Assembly: GCA_002633005.1 (NCBI GenBank)
Contig: NMRA01000008.1
Location: 1,871,456-1,935,455 of the forward strand
Length of the DNA stretch: 64,000 nucleotides
Direction: 5' to 3'
DNA from: Phoronis australis
Lineage: Eukaryota > Phoronida > Phoronidae
Part shown: positions 49,296 to 63,000 of the stretch, piece after piece
How positions within the stretch are numbered: the stretch's first letter is position 1
Layout of the letters: each line of letters starts with the position of its first letter
Program-made: the position numbers and the translations under genes
The notes under the pieces: generated by a model
The model's database searches: none
The model's input: the letters and a program-made list of their open reading frames with translations, nothing else
What the model was told of the DNA's origin: nothing

Positions 49296-50710
49296 GCATA
49301 CCCTCCAAAGCACAAGAATTAGAATCCAGGGTTTTATACAGTTCTGCCAACTGTCATTGATCTTGAAACTTAACCACCCGATATTAGCTTCATTATTTAA
49401 ACCAAAACAAAACCATTAAATACCTGCCCATATGCTAATTATGTACCAAACAAATCCACTAACTACAAACTATTTTGAGAGAAGTCATATATGTTTTCGC
49501 TACACTGTAATTTCTAATTTCAGTGTTGACAGTAATGAACTCCAATGACATATGGTTATTCGCTAGGGTGAGTACCTGGCACGTGTAGCTATTCTGGTGT
49601 TTTTTTTAGCAGATGAGCAGTCCAGATCATCTAAATCTCCAAAGTTCCAAATGGACTGAAAGGCATGTTTAACCACCTATTTTGTAACTGGTGAAGATTT
49701 TAACTTTAATACACTCTGATATAAGTGTGTTGCTACAATTTTCATATTTTTTGTCCTAAAAGTACAAGGAATAAACTATTATAATTATTTCTCTGTGAAT
49801 TGCCCATTCAATTGACATTACACTTTGCTAAAAGTATCTGAAATTGTTTTTTGTTTGAAAGTCACCTGTTCTTCAAGGTTTGATATGATACATATTTTTC
49901 TGCACTTTATGACTTCGTGATTTCGACATTCCCTTTTTGGCAATTGCTAAAAAAGGATATTAAACTATGATATGTGTAACGTTCAATTCATAAATTACAT
50001 ACAACATCTCATCTTGCCTTCCACCTAGATCTATGCATACCATGAAACGCGGGACAATATGACAAACTTTGTCACATATTTCTGTTCGTGCGTCCACCAG
50101 CCCCTACGATATGACTTGAATTATATTTGATTTGAAGTAATACATAAAACTAAAAGAGATGCAGTTTTCTAATATTCATTCACAGATTCGTGGCAATGTT
50201 TTTTGTTCTTCCAGTTATGACGACGGAACATAAGAAGTGGTGCGGCCATAGACTTCGGGATCTGCCACGATATCCCAGTCTTCACCAGAAACAACCGACA
50301 CACTCGCAGTCACTGATTTGAACCTATTTGCCCACGGACCGTTCGAGTTCCCAAGAGCCTGCTCTCCCAGTCGAGGTTCTTCATTGTCTATAACTTGTGC
50401 TATTCGAATAAAGAACTTTCAAAACTTTCTAACCGCTGGAAGACTCATCGCTACAACTCTTGTATTTCATGTTGTTTCCTAACCTTGTTTAACTGACTAT
50501 AACATGCCTCACTTCCATTTGGTACTCAATTCCTTTACATAATGCACAATTCTGCATTCAGAATTGACTGGATGAAGTCTGAGAAGATCATTAACTGCTG
50601 GGCTTCCATAATTAACTGCACTGTAGGTACAATAACTGCTTTGTGTAATGGGTTCATATTATGCTATTGTTTGCTTAAAAAAGGAGTCTTTTGTGTCAAG
50701 CTTATGTCTT

Positions 50711-51174
50711 TATAGGCCCATTCATACTAACATCAACCTCAAGGCATGTTTTGGTCAGTATGGACATTTAACTTTGGTCCTGCATCAAAATTAACAGCGC
50801 TAATTAACTTTGCAATAAACAGGTGGATTTACAGCGGGCGTCAACGCTGTGGTGCGTCAACGCTGTGGTCCGGTATGAACTGTCAACTTTGGTCCCATCG
50901 AAGTTATCGCCAGGGCTCACTGTCATTGTCAACAATTACAAGGAAGTGTCATCGCTAATAATTGCTTATATTTTGCTCGAAGAATCACCATTGGAATTAG
51001 AAATAAGTTTTACGTCAAATAGCACATGTAAATATTGCCAAATTGTCACATTTAAAAAATCTTAGCAAGCACACGATGCATCAGCGCTACAGATTACTTC
51101 TATGACGACAGAGTCAAGAGTCACCAACTATTTACTTCGATGTCCATTAATTACTGAAGCCAGTATGAATGGCT
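50711..51174. mobile_element. Inverted-terminal-repeat element, family R2, copy 2
   Basis: It starts TATAGGCCCATTCATACT and ends AGTATGAATGGCT, which are inverted repeats. The interior aligns with 43,401-43,802 across CATCGAAGTTATCGCCAGG, GCTTATATTTTGCTC and AAATAGCACATGTAAA. It also has a local direct repeat GCGTCAACGCTGTGG. Confidence 0.7.
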
Positions 51175-53489
51175 GAAACTAAGCTCTCTTCAGCAACATT
51201 AAACAACGTTAAACTTGATTTTCTCAGTGTGACCTTGACATCAACATTAAATATCCTACAGCCTTCAGTTACTTGCTAACGCACAGCTCAATTTCGTTTG
51301 ACAAAACCTCAAAATGTTAGTTTTTTTAAATTATCGTTTCGTTTTCATTTTTTCGTAAAAATCCCGAAGTCCTATATCCTGATAGTCCCTCATGCACAAA
51401 GTGGAACATTCCAAAACAATTCCTAACAGCGTTATGTGTCACAGTTCATACAGCGAAGTATCCGAAAAATTCGTATGGATCCTGGTCACCTATTTCTGAG
51501 ATATGATGATAGCCGAATTTGGACAAGGTACTCTCATACCCTTACGTCTACACATTAAGATTGCTTCATAATGCGACTTTTGGACCAGCAATCTACACGC
51601 TCCTGATATCGTGTATGAATTTTTCAAAAACTAGTGCGTTGCATAAGATGATCATACACGAAGTCAAATATGAAAAAAGCTGAGTGAACAGCGCATTTGC
51701 CTGTCCCCAACAATTTCTGTATCTCCTCTCTGTCAACAATGGTTGGCATGCTTGTAATGGGCTTATGTTGATTAAAACATAGCCTTACACTTGTAATTCA
51801 CTGATTAGACATACTTGCACTAATCTTGCCAGTCTGACACTCCTTACTCTATATGACAGAAAAACAGTCAACTTCAAGTTCCTTCCATACTTCCAAGCCA
51901 GCATTTTCTTATCTCCACTTCCCAAACCAGGTCACTGAAGTTCACAACAGGGCACACACACCCATGACAAATACAGCGATGTCATCAACCCATAAAAGCC
52001 AGACAGGCTGCCCATTAATCATCCAGGTCGACAAGCTGAAACTTAACACACAATATGTATTCATAAACCAAGCCACCTCAGTTTTTACCTGTGTCTTACA
52101 CATGGGCACAACGCACTCGCTCGGCAAACAGGGGCACACTTTAAGCAAACAAGGGAGCGCTCATTCATGAGATTACGATAGAACCGTAGTAAAAAAATAC
52201 GAGTACAGTCCCCTTTCGCTTGATAATCAGCTTTTCATTCACTCCTTTGCATACCTTCGCTGGTAAGACCGAGCTCAGTACGGTAGTGAGATATAACTGT
52301 GCGTTGACTTTAGCACAAGAAATAGTAATCGTTATGGGTGTTGATGCCTCTCATACTTCAACACTCTAAAGCATGATCATTCAACCATTTTCCAACAGGG
52401 GGCACCTTGCTAGGTTGAAGACGCAGTTTACCTACTTGTCAACTATGTAGTAAAATCTCATCAATTTTGGACAAAAATGCCAAAATAAACCTTTTCGAAG
52501 GCTTCAAACTTTGTGGTTAATGGCGACAACTTTGCAAAATATTGTTTGACATTGGGTACGGTACCAACAGAACAAAAACATGACAAACATGAATTTGATA
52601 TTGCATTTTTATGTAAAAATTAGAAAATAAAATGTCACTTGTCTACCATATCATGCCCTAAATTGGGGAGACTTTATTGAACCGGGAAGTTCTAGCATTT
52701 GCTGTCTAGCTAGTGCATGGTCTTTCAAAGCTAGAAAGATACACTGCAAGGTATTATGTTGAGCCAAAGGTGTTCAAATGGATGCCTCCACAGTCTGTTA
52801 TAACGCTTATGCTTGCTTCTATGAACCAACAACCTCAATTGTTGATATTTAGCACTGCATCAGACATATGCAAATAGCCACATATTCAGAATATCACAGC
52901 GCCATCTCTAATCCCGTGGTATTTACCCACGATTCTGTGCATCAGTGGAGCACTTGTCTCACTGGTATACACTTCTGCCATGCTAATCAAAATTATTTTG
53001 CATTAAGATTAGTTTGCCATACTGATGATCCAAGTTTTACAGTTGTATAGTCAAGTGAGTTGCAAAGCAGACACTATCAATCTAAAAACCCGAATGCGGC
53101 ACAATAAATCTTAATTTGTCCGAAACAGCTCCTCAGAAGTGTTAGAGGCGATATCTTTTGAAACCCAGGTCAATCATTCGATGCACTTTTCGTTCCGCAC
53201 AGGAGAGTGGGTAATTTAACGCCGTTTACGCTGGCCAACTAAGTCAATTTTTAACCTCAATTTGTCTGTCCGACATGGATCCTCAGAAGCGTATAAGCAC
53301 CAGTATGCCGGTGTCATAAAAAGGCAAACATGCTGGCATTGTTGGAGAAATAAATTCAAACTGAAAAATTTTGGATATTGAGAATGGACAAAAAAGAAGT
53401 AGTGGTAATGTATGGCACTCTAGCAAAAAAATTTTAAACAATCTATAATTTCAGATTTTCGATCAACTACGGTAGATCTAAAAGTCCAA

Positions 53490-53570
53490 TATTACCATGA
53501 GCATGAAAAAACAACCATTACCATGAGCACGACAAAACAACCATTACCATGAGCATGAAAAAAATAATTA
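53490..53570 (+). repeat. Short tandem repeat, about 30 bp, three copies
   Basis: ATTACCATGAGCATGAAAAA, ATTACCATGAGCACGACAAA and ATTACCATGAGCATGAAAAA follow one another at roughly 28-31 bp spacing, separated by ACAACC. Confidence 0.85.
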
Positions 53571-54034
53571 TTAAAATCTCCTTGTCTATGAAATCCAGTC
53601 ACGCTGTATAAGGGCTTTTCTTACAACAAAACTACATGACTTCCGATACACAATACCCAAAACACCTGCCAGTTTTAAATTACTGGTGTGAGTTAAAAGG
53701 TGAAGCATCCAAGTTTCCCTTGCTTCAAAGTAACACACTGAAACCCACTCAGTTGACCTTCAGATAGCACTTAACATTAGCAGACACTAATTAGACGAAG
53801 GGTAAAACATTAAAAGCACAAAAATTGTCAAAACCTTGTTCATATCTAAGAGAATGAAGGGGACTGACTAAATTGAAGAAAACTTGATGATGAATTTATG
53901 CAAATCAGCGTAAAACCGAACAAGAAGTCTCGCAAAGACCTGGCCAAAAAGCCACCTATTGTGTTTGTACTCGTCAAAGAAGCATGGTTTTGTGGACATG
54001 ATCAGGGTAATGGTTGGATATAACATGCCCAAAT

Positions 54035-54091
54035 TTTTTTGAGAACCAGTTTTCTCCACTGAATAACGAGCATCAAACTGGTTCTCAAAAT
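54035..54091. repeat. Foldback element, copy 5
   Basis: TTTTTTGAGAACCAGTTTTC and ATCAAACTGGTTCTCAAAAT are inverted ends. The centre TCCACTGAATAACGAGC is the reverse complement of the centre of copies 1, 2 and 4, so this copy sits in the opposite orientation. A weaker relative may lie at about 55,101-55,165. Confidence 0.85.
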
Positions 54092-54545
54092 ACTGCCATG
54101 CTACATTCGACTATTGCAGACATCAGAATAGGACTCCATCATCTTTCTAAAAGTCACTGAGTGATCCCAAACAATAATATTTTGCAAGGACTGATGGAGC
54201 CATTTTCCTTGTTTTCAGCAATTACTTGTCAACGTATTTGATGGAATATAGACTACAGTAACTATTATTTTCATTTCTCATAAACCTAAATAAGTCAAAA
54301 ATGAATTAGATAAGTCTCTCTTCAAAATGGCTTCAAAATTGGTTACGGCAGACATTTTCAAAAGGGACCCATTGACTTGTACTCTTAAATAATGATCCAA
54401 TGACAATAACAAACTTAGCCAGTTTCACAACACCTTTTATTGCGTCAGAAACCAGCTCAATATCACAAACACTCGATCAAATTCCCGTTGTGTGGACCAG
54501 AACAATCGACACATTGAGTCATGACTTCAATTGGTAACTGGTTAC

Positions 54546-54605
54546 TTTTTACACTGCTGGTGCCTGGGGCATGATATCATGCCCCCTGGTGCCAGCAGTG
54601 TTAAA
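54546..54605. repeat. Large near-perfect palindrome (hairpin)
   Basis: Two arms of about 28 bp meet without a loop at GGCATGATATCATGCC. The left arm runs TTTTACACTGCTGGTGCC and the right arm GGTGCCAGCAGTGTTAAAA. A few mismatches sit around the TGCC/CACC step. The transcript of either strand would fold into a stable hairpin. Confidence 0.85.
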
Positions 54606-55511
54606 ATGGACAGTTGCTGGTGAGGGCAACTCAATGCTGGACTGCTCGAAAAACAAGTTTGATTGCGGGAGTATTTGTTTAAGATGGGAAGAGATAAAGA
54701 CATCAGCATACTCCTAAGGTGTCCCGTTATGCATAAAAATTACTTATAGCTGCTTGATTTTTGAAAGCTTGCGGCATATGGTGGCTCTATGCCATCGGAT
54801 GGCCACCAGCTTCTCTCACTACTGGGGCCAGTTGAGACGGTGAACGTTACTGTCTAGGGCTTCGAAAGAACCAACAATTCCCACAGAGGCAGTCAATGTG
54901 ATTCAGGATAGGAGTATTTGGAGTATTTTCAATTCTGCACCACATTTTCATCATTTTGATATAAATTTGGGTGTCAGAGAGTTAATTTTGATGAAAGTTT
55001 CAGTAGATGATAATACTCTGCAGGCAAAGGGGCACGTTTGGGGCACATTTCCGATCAAAACTCCTGAGCACCGGACCGGAGGGATATAGCGATCCGTAAT
55101 TTAGAGAATCAGGCAATCACTGAATACCCGGCCCGTTATCCAGTGGACGAAACTGGTCCTCTAAACCTGGGACCGCTATGAATGACCGTCCAAGCCAGAC
55201 AGCTAGCGGAGCCGGAGCCAGTGAGTGACAAGACCATTATTTGCGCAAAATATTAGTTAGTCCAAAACTAATCGGTCAGTGACTTGTAAAGATTTTGTTA
55301 GGTCTATCCGATGGCCGATAATCTCCAAATGTCACATGCACTCGGCTTTTTAGTTTACTCGGTCCGGCAGTTACAAGTTTACGATCGCCGCCAAAAAGGC
55401 ATCGGCGCACGAATGTTTTTCAGCACAAAAGTAAACCTGATAGAAGCTACTCTTCAAACCGGTGAATCTGTATGTCATGAGTGATTTATACAATCAAACT
55501 CTAATCCTATA

Positions 55512-55826
55512 ATGACCGAGTCGACAACACGGCGTCGAAAACGGAGGTTAGTCACTTACGAAAAGTCAGCAGGTCAATGTTGTAAACGACTCGCCGAGCA
55601 AGACGGTCAAAACCGGTCAATTTATCTAAGCGATATTCTGGCAACTGAGGGTTACAGCATGCAGATTCGCCAAAATAAAGCAGAACAAAGCGTACCTGAA
55701 GTGCGATGTCACGCCCTAGGAGAAGTCGTGATTCCAACACAAAGTGAAATTGACAATTCAGGAGTGAATCAACAACGCCCAACAAGACGGCAGCCCGCTA
55801 AGCGATGTGCAGCCTGCGTCGAGTGA
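55512..55826 (+). CDS. Hypothetical 104-residue Arg-rich ORF
   Basis: An ATG-initiated frame with TGA stop lies in a locally GC/CpG-richer stretch. The product is hydrophilic with a basic start (TRRRKRRLVTYEKS), scattered Cys (QCCKRL, CAACVE at the end) and no hydrophobic or known domain. I do not recognise it. It may be a small single-exon gene, the first exon of a + strand gene, or a chance frame beside a promoter. Nothing nearby supports further exons. Confidence 0.28.
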   Translation: MTESTTRRRKRRLVTYEKSAGQCCKRLAEQDGQNRSIYLSDILATEGYSMQIRQNKAEQSVPEVRCHALGEVVIPTQSEIDNSGVNQQRPTRRQPAKRCAACVE

Positions 55827-58542
55827 TTGACCCGAGCTATTTAGTATGTCAGGCTGGTTTCCTGTCTGAACTCTAGGAGGCGTTATACTACAATAGTTGT
55901 CTTATTCAACAAGATCTGAGGCAGTGAGACGAACAGGCACAAAACCGGGTGGGGAGCAAAGCTACGGGAAATTACTTGCGAAATGTTTCTCTTTTGGGTT
56001 GATTATCAAGCTATTTGAGAGTTTTCCCGCATCCTGCCACACCATCGAAGTGTTTCGTTTCGGACACAGCCGGCGAAATTGACTTATTGTCATACATATT
56101 TTAAATTCTTCACCAATTGAAACTAAAATATGTGTACCGTTCCTTGTTTTCCAACTAATTGAAATCTACTATAATCAGAAAAATATAATTATCACCAACA
56201 TAGTTTAACTTCTTTGACGAAAACACTGACTGGGGGCTCACAGAGAATAATGTGCACGTTTATGTGTATGGTTGTCCCGAAGTTGCGGGGCAAAAAGTCT
56301 TGTTTTTGAACTCATAAGTAGTCGCGTGAAGATTTTTTTCCCACTAAATGTTATTTTTCATCATTGTATAAAGTGCTAAAGTCTTGTAAATGTACATGTC
56401 GGGTTCTGCAGTTCAGTAAATATTGTTGTAGCAATATCGTTTAATTGTAGTGCAGCATTGAAATTGTAGGTCTATTGGCATTTGCGTTGCGTACTTTCCT
56501 GATGGTAACGTGTGTCTAATCTGTGTAATGGGCATTAATATATGCAGGTAAATTACAAGGAATGTAAACACTGATGTTTTGCTTATGGTCTGTATGACAT
56601 GTATGATCTCAGTGATTTTAATAGTTAGATTTACCCCTTTTTGTACTATTTAGGTGCGTGTTTTTTGTTCTTGCGGTTCGAAATAATGAACAAACACCGT
56701 ATAATTACACGCGTCTCATTTCTCTGCATCAACACACGCCCTATTACATGGACAGGCATTTTACCAAAAGCACAATATCAGTAGCGACAACACTCATGCA
56801 GCTAATTTCCCAGATTGTCCCCCTCCCCTCGATCCGCCCACACCCCCTCAATTAGGGATCAGCCTCCCTGCAACCCCGAAACGCAGCAGACATGCATAAC
56901 AGTACGAACTGTTTTTCTTATTTCATGCCACTGGTATGCCAAAATGTACTTAAGTCGAATATTCGCTAGTGAAATGGCATTCCTTTAAATTCATGCTTGT
57001 TGTATGTTACTCAGTGACACTGATTGAGAAAGGATCTCTTATTCAACTATTAATTACCTGTCCATATAAATGGATCGTCCTCCTTGCAGTCAGCTGGCGA
57101 AAATTTCCCTTGCCCAAACGTCTAGCTAATGTCCAAGTTCTCTTACAAGAGCACAATAGCCCATTCACTTCAGTGGTCTTCATGAACTGCATGACTAAGT
57201 GTGTTATCCATTAATGATACCCCAGTTACGTCATAACCAAACTAGCCTTTCAGCTGTCATTACAGACCTAATGGTAGTGTATAGTTAGAGCCATTTTGTC
57301 TGATTTAGCTGGCTAAATACGAAAATCGAATTAGTCCTAAATTACGATCACGAAAATGTTCTCATAATATTCCTAAAGTGATAGGATTCCGTTCGTGTTA
57401 TCAACTCATTTTCCGGAGTTCGCAATTTTAGAAGGATTGGTCAAACTCAATAAACTGCGAAGCGTTTTCTTGAGTCGCCGGTAGTTTCGGTGTTATTGTT
57501 ATTGTTGATTACCGGATATAGAATCCTATCAAGAAAAACAATGAGTTGACAACATCACTAAGCAGTGATTAATTGACATTACCGTCGTTATTTTTATATT
57601 TGAAAGAAATATTATTCTTACTGCATTCATCAATATTCCGAGGAATCGTAGGCAGCCTCTTGTCCGGAACGGAACGCGCAGGTGAGAGGCGATAACGAAA
57701 GCTTTTGAAAACGCGATCCTTCAGTCGTTCCACTGAATAAAAATACCATACCTCGTATTGATAACAAATTCAGCTTGGCGTGATATTCATGTTGATCATA
57801 CCAATTTATACGCAACAGGATGTTTAATAGTTTGACATTATTGATTTTCATAAATTTTTACTCTGTTGGTTGACACATGCGTTGTGCTTAATGGTACTTC
57901 ATTGTTCTTTACTAAGTTCGCCCATTCCACATCCCAGTATTTTGTGATCACTTTTCCTTAGGTTCTTATGTTTTTTACGATATTTTTATGTCAATTGCAA
58001 ACAACAACGTTCTGGCCATCACTAAAAGTTGAACAGTGGAAATAGAATAAAATTTCAACGTAGATGCATGAAGCTTTTTCCGGCGCAGCTCGTGAGTTCC
58101 TTGCGTAGAAAAATCGGGATACTTATTACACATTGATCTAATTTTCACGGTAACTCTTCGGAAATTCGCTTCGTAATATCTTTTTGAAAATCTCCCCTCT
58201 CCACAAAGTCTGACAGCTTGTAGACCCCCCCCCCTCCCCCTCCGGTCAACACAATTTTCATCCCTTGCCTCCACAATTCTGAAGTAGAAGCCTTCACCAA
58301 AAGATTAAACAATATTCTCCACACCTTATCGCTCGCCAACATTTTTTGCCAAGCAAGTTTTGCAAGAGGGACAACTGTGGCCACGAGGTTGAGCATCTGG
58401 TATGTGGGGTGCCTTAGTTGTGGCTAAGATAACTTAACGCATACGTGAATTAAGAGCCTCACTTCGGATACGACCAAAAGCAATCAGCATGATGGCTTTA
58501 AGGGCTTACGCGGAAATTTCCTTACAAAACTGTGGTTGTCCC

Positions 58543-58622
58543 CAATGGCGGATTTAGAGAGGGGGGGCAAGGCCTCCACAAAACTCTCCCAGATTCCATT
58601 TGGCAGTTCGGGGGTGCGAATG
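58543..58622. repeat. Partial copy of the CAGTGGCGGAT-ended element
   Basis: CAATGGCGGATTTAGAGAGG opens the segment, and AGATTCCATTTGGCAGTTCG then GGGGTGCGAATGT follow, matching the left half of 44,388-44,547. The right terminus is missing. Confidence 0.65.
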
Positions 58623-59312
58623 TTTGTAAGTTAGTGGTCAAAATCAAAACAGATGACGGTTTATGTCCGATTTAGTTACAAGAATGCATCCAATGGCCTG
58701 GAACCTATAGCTATAAATTATCCCCTATTCGAATGGCTTCTTTCATTGATGGTTCCCCAACCAGTAGAGCTGAAACTACCACCAACTAAGAAAAAAACAC
58801 AATTTTTTAACTCAGTTGAGGAAGCCTAGACCAGGAAGTTGCTGTATTTAACAATGAACCATTTTTATCACTGAAACGGAGGCATTTAAGTTTCAGCATT
58901 ATTTAAATGGTTTAAAGTATGGTACATATTTCCATAAAGTGCTAAGTCGCCCACAAGTCATTTTACCATAACTCTTCAGGGAACAAACAGGAGAATCGCG
59001 ATATTTGTTTTTACAAGATATTCGTTTCTAGGCAAGACTTGTCTTTTCTTTCAGAGAAAAAATGAATCCAGGAGCCAAAAACCGAAACTAAACTTAACTC
59101 GGCTTAGCATCCCAGGGTCTCTGAGTGACAAGTTCTTGTTTTTAATCAAATAATGCAATTCACAGATGGCTACATATATTGTCAACTTTCCAATCAATTT
59201 AATAATATACTAGATGAAGAATTGTAATTTTGCTTAGTTCCACATATCCCGCATGGTTAACATTGGTGTGGTGTGGGCGTGTTAGTGACCAACTCACAAG
59301 GTGACCAGCGCA

Positions 59313-59414
59313 ATGGACCCACATGAGCGATATGTGCACATCTGGTACAGCGTGTACCAAAGGTGGACCCACCTGAGCGATACGCGTACCTCTGGTACAC
59401 ACTGTACCAGACCG
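59313..59414 (+). repeat. 51-bp tandem duplication
   Basis: TGGACCCACATGAGCGATAT.. starts at 59,313 and TGGACCCACCTGAGCGATAC.. at 59,364. Each unit contains TCTGGTACA and GTACCA, so it has inverted GGTAC/GTACC motifs inside. About 80% identical by eye. Confidence 0.75.
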
Positions 59415-60065
59415 CGGGCAATTATTTCTTTACTCACAAGGAACAAAGTTACTAAGCATATGTGGGAAACAAAAACGACAAATTACAGTAAAAATTCATA
59501 TTTACAAGAAAAAAAATTGGAATTACAAGAGTACAAGTTGAGTACACAATTTCTACATTCCTAAAATACCAACCCTAAGGATAAACAGTCACAATGGACC
59601 AAAAATACACAAACAATAAGAATCTACCAGTGATTAACTTCATTCTACTAGTTCTGAGTAGCTGGCACTGAATGTATTCTCCCCTGCAACATTTTTGATG
59701 AAATTTAGATAACAGGTGATTTATAAACGGACTTGTAAGATAAGCTGAGATTTCGACAGAGCGCCTGCAGCAACAATTGTAGAGACTGAGCCTGCATTGA
59801 AATGTCTTTTATTCTAAATGAAATAAATATTCAGTTTGTTTTAAAACTTTCTGCATTTTACAGTCAGTCGAGCAAGGGGAAAGCAAATGAATTTGGAAAA
59901 CATATTAACCAGACCTTCTCTCTCTGTCCGAAGTTAACTTATGAGGAGATAAATTTACCTCTTTACGAAATCAAGAAAACTTTAGCAAGAGTTCATTGCA
60001 AACATTTCCTGTGTTATTAATGTAGCATACAACCGCCTTGTTTCCGCGAGCAACACCTGGTAGTT

Positions 60066-63000
60066 TTAATCACTTTCACTACCACTCTGTCCACTCTCGC
60101 CCTCCTTAACGTCAACTGTGAACTTGTATTCCTGGTCGCATCCCATGTACGAGTCGCTCATGAAGAACAGCACGTAGTTGTGCTTGCCAACAGAGGGCGC
60201 CACAAAGTCCAGTTTGACCTTTGCCTTCTGCTGCAGCGTGAGCCGCTTGATCGAGATGAGCGAGTTCGACTTCGGGTCACCAATGACAACCCACCAACCT
60301 TCTTCGCGTTTCTGAAAACAGAACACAATAAATGCATGTATAATTCCTCCAATATATATAAATCTACAACAAACCTCGCATACGTCAAATGCGAGTTAGT
60401 CAGATCTTTGCCTACCAGAGACAAAATTCAGGTTACATTTGTTTTAGTTCTTGCAGACCTTAAGTCAGATTTCACCATCTGTTTCCCGAACATAATTTCT
60501 TTGTCTGGTTGGACCCGACTTAAACGAGGTTTACTGCACTAGAAAATGACGCGATTTTTTGACCGACAGAACTAGTTTGTGAAGGTTTCTGAAGTCTTGT
60601 GCATTTCTTGCAAATTGGAACAGGCTGAGTGAGAAGGACAGGAAAGTAGTGCCTTTCAAAACTTGACATGTTTTCCTTTAAAGTTATATTGAGGGCCACT
60701 TTGGCAAATCAAAATAAGCCAACTTCAAAGTAAGATTAATTAGAGGGAAACCGCTGAAGCCAAAAATAACACATAATATCCGTACTGACCACACCATAAG
60801 CACAGAAGGCATGAAGTGTATACCTGACTTATTTCACCCAACTCAATTTTGACCGGCGCAAAATTAAATCAAAACATTCGACATACATAATTGAGACATA
60901 CGTCAAAGCAGAATAAATAAAGTTTATAACAATAAGTCTAGTCACAAGCAACCAATAACCTCTACCTAGTTTTAAGTATAGTCATATTAAATCAAAAATG
61001 CCAACTTGCACCTCTAAAACGAAGACATGGGTTTTCAAAAACAGTGCTTATGTGACTTCGAACTGAACACGGAGACAACGCAAAGACAAATGCAGCAGAC
61101 CGCGTGCGTGGGACTGACCTGAGGGAACAGTGGAGCGATCACAGGACCAGCTATCTCATCTTCTCTCTCCAGATGCACTGACACATTCACAGCTGACCCA
61201 CTGTAATGGCAATACAGAAAATGGTCACAATGTTGAAAATTACACACATGATGCCAGATGGCCAAACACTAAATACATAAACAGAACAGCACCATAATCT
61301 GCAACCAATGTTGATAAAGCATCATTTGAAATTTAAAGAATCTGCACCATTAAAACCATTATTCACCAATTTACCATAATACTTAACAAATGTTGTGAGC
61401 TGGGATTTAATGTTTCTTAAAAGAAAAGGTATAAATGCATATTGTAATCAGGTTTCATACAAACTGACTGTCTTATACTCTGCTCACATTGCAAAGAATT
61501 GGACACCAAATTGGAGATCCTAGTTCGTTCCTTCAAAACAGCAGAATTTTCCAGACTTTATTTCATTCTTTGAGCGAATTGACTTGCAAACCGCAGAAAC
61601 TCTCAAACCTTGGCCTTCACGTACCTGTGAATACTGTCTTTGTTGGCTACATCATACGTCAGCTCAATGTTGGGATATCTGTTACAGAAGCGAGCGACGT
61701 CCGCCATCTGAGACTCCGTCAACTGAAGAAGGCTGTTGCGATCTTCATCTTCCATTTCCATGACATCAAAGATGGTATCGATTTCCTAAACACAAATCTT
61801 GAGCAATGAATGGATGACAATGTGGTCAGGTTTCAGTTCTGGGTTAATCTTGACGAAATCTGGAAATGTGTTGCTCCATGCACTTTGCCAAAATTGCAAC
61901 TGCTTACTGTGCAACTACATTCATAAATGCACAGTTAGTATCTAGGTGCAATAGCACCACATTCAACTCTCGATTAAGTCTGAAAAAAATCTTCTATTGC
62001 GACAAAAGTTTGAATTAAGCACTATATAATTCTGGTAAGAAGTGTGTCTACATTTGCCAGAGTCTGACCAGTTCTGTTAAAGTCGTCTACACTATTTTGA
62101 AAATTACTGGTCTTAACAAAACAACACGCAACCGTACCTTCTCAGTGCAGCGCTTGATGATGTCGCCAGTGAAGTGTGGCAATTGTTTTAGATACGAGTC
62201 TTTACTCCACATCGCCTGGGTAACCATCTGCGCCAACTCCATGGCAGCGAGAGCTGGCGACAACCAACCATTACTGCTCAACACATCCACACAAGCTTGG
62301 ATCAACCGAATTGCCTGGAAAAGGACTATTACGTTTAATGAGGTGTCCGGGCATGAATTGCCAACAGGGGGACAACACACAGGTGATGTCCACGATGGGC
62401 TTACTGCAAGAGTCCAGCAGTGTCCTACATACATCAGGGATTGTAAAAATGACAATGTACCACAAGTTATGCAGTACAAGTCAAACGTGTTCTGAATCAG
62501 GTAAAGTAACCCAGAATTCCCTGTCATGATGGCCAGATGGGAAGCCCACTTCGTAGTCAGAGTAGCCTTCACTCATGACCGAGAATTAAGGGGAATTAAT
62601 GGGGGAAGTTATGAAGGTGGCTGTGCCATTCTGTAAGAAGAATCTTGCCACCACAGCAGTTACTACCAATCAGTTTTAAGGTAAAACTTGTCCTGTGTCT
62701 TGACAACGACATGCCAACAACAGACATACCTAGAGTGTGCATGAGGTACCTACGTAACTATCAGCACTAAAGAGATCAAGCAGCAGAGGTTAGGAGTCTG
62801 AATCAATGCACGCAGGATTTGAACTTAAATCATAATCTCACACGCCTATTGCAGCGTCTAACCACTGAGACTTGGAGCAAAACCAATACGCTAAAGGTAC
62901 TTCACAGGCATGACACAAGATTAAAATAAAAATTTACAAGCCTTAACATTTCTGTGTTTCTTGTTTCCAAGCCTACAACCACAAATGACAAATTCGCAAA

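Larger units (their letters stand above)
45469..60065. other. 14.6-kb gene-poor region between hillarin and SNRNP200
   Basis: No multi-exon gene could be built here on either strand. The region should hold the hillarin promoter and untranslated first exon(s) and, at its right end, SNRNP200 3' UTR (TTTATT at 59,808-59,813, AATAAA on the minus strand). The stretch 55,080-55,830 is less AT-rich than its surroundings, is richer in CG dinucleotides and contains a 104-codon ORF, so it is a candidate promoter area. The rest is repeats, listed separately, and unassigned sequence. Confidence 0.5.

Noticed and set aside
51853-52170. 105-codon plus-strand ORF rich in Ser/Thr/His
   Set aside because: It begins without context, has no domain and no neighbouring exons; composition suits chance.
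58145-58396. Minus-strand ORF including a run of six glycines
   Set aside because: The glycine run comes from a C-homopolymer stretch on the plus strand, and no known protein is recognisable.
59813-60020. 72-codon plus-strand ORF next to the SNRNP200 stop
   Set aside because: Antisense to the SNRNP200 3' UTR, no homology recognised.
62097-62572. ORFs of 132 and 161 codons around a SNRNP200 exon
   Set aside because: The real exon is 62,138-62,314. The extensions are intron read-through and antisense shadow.
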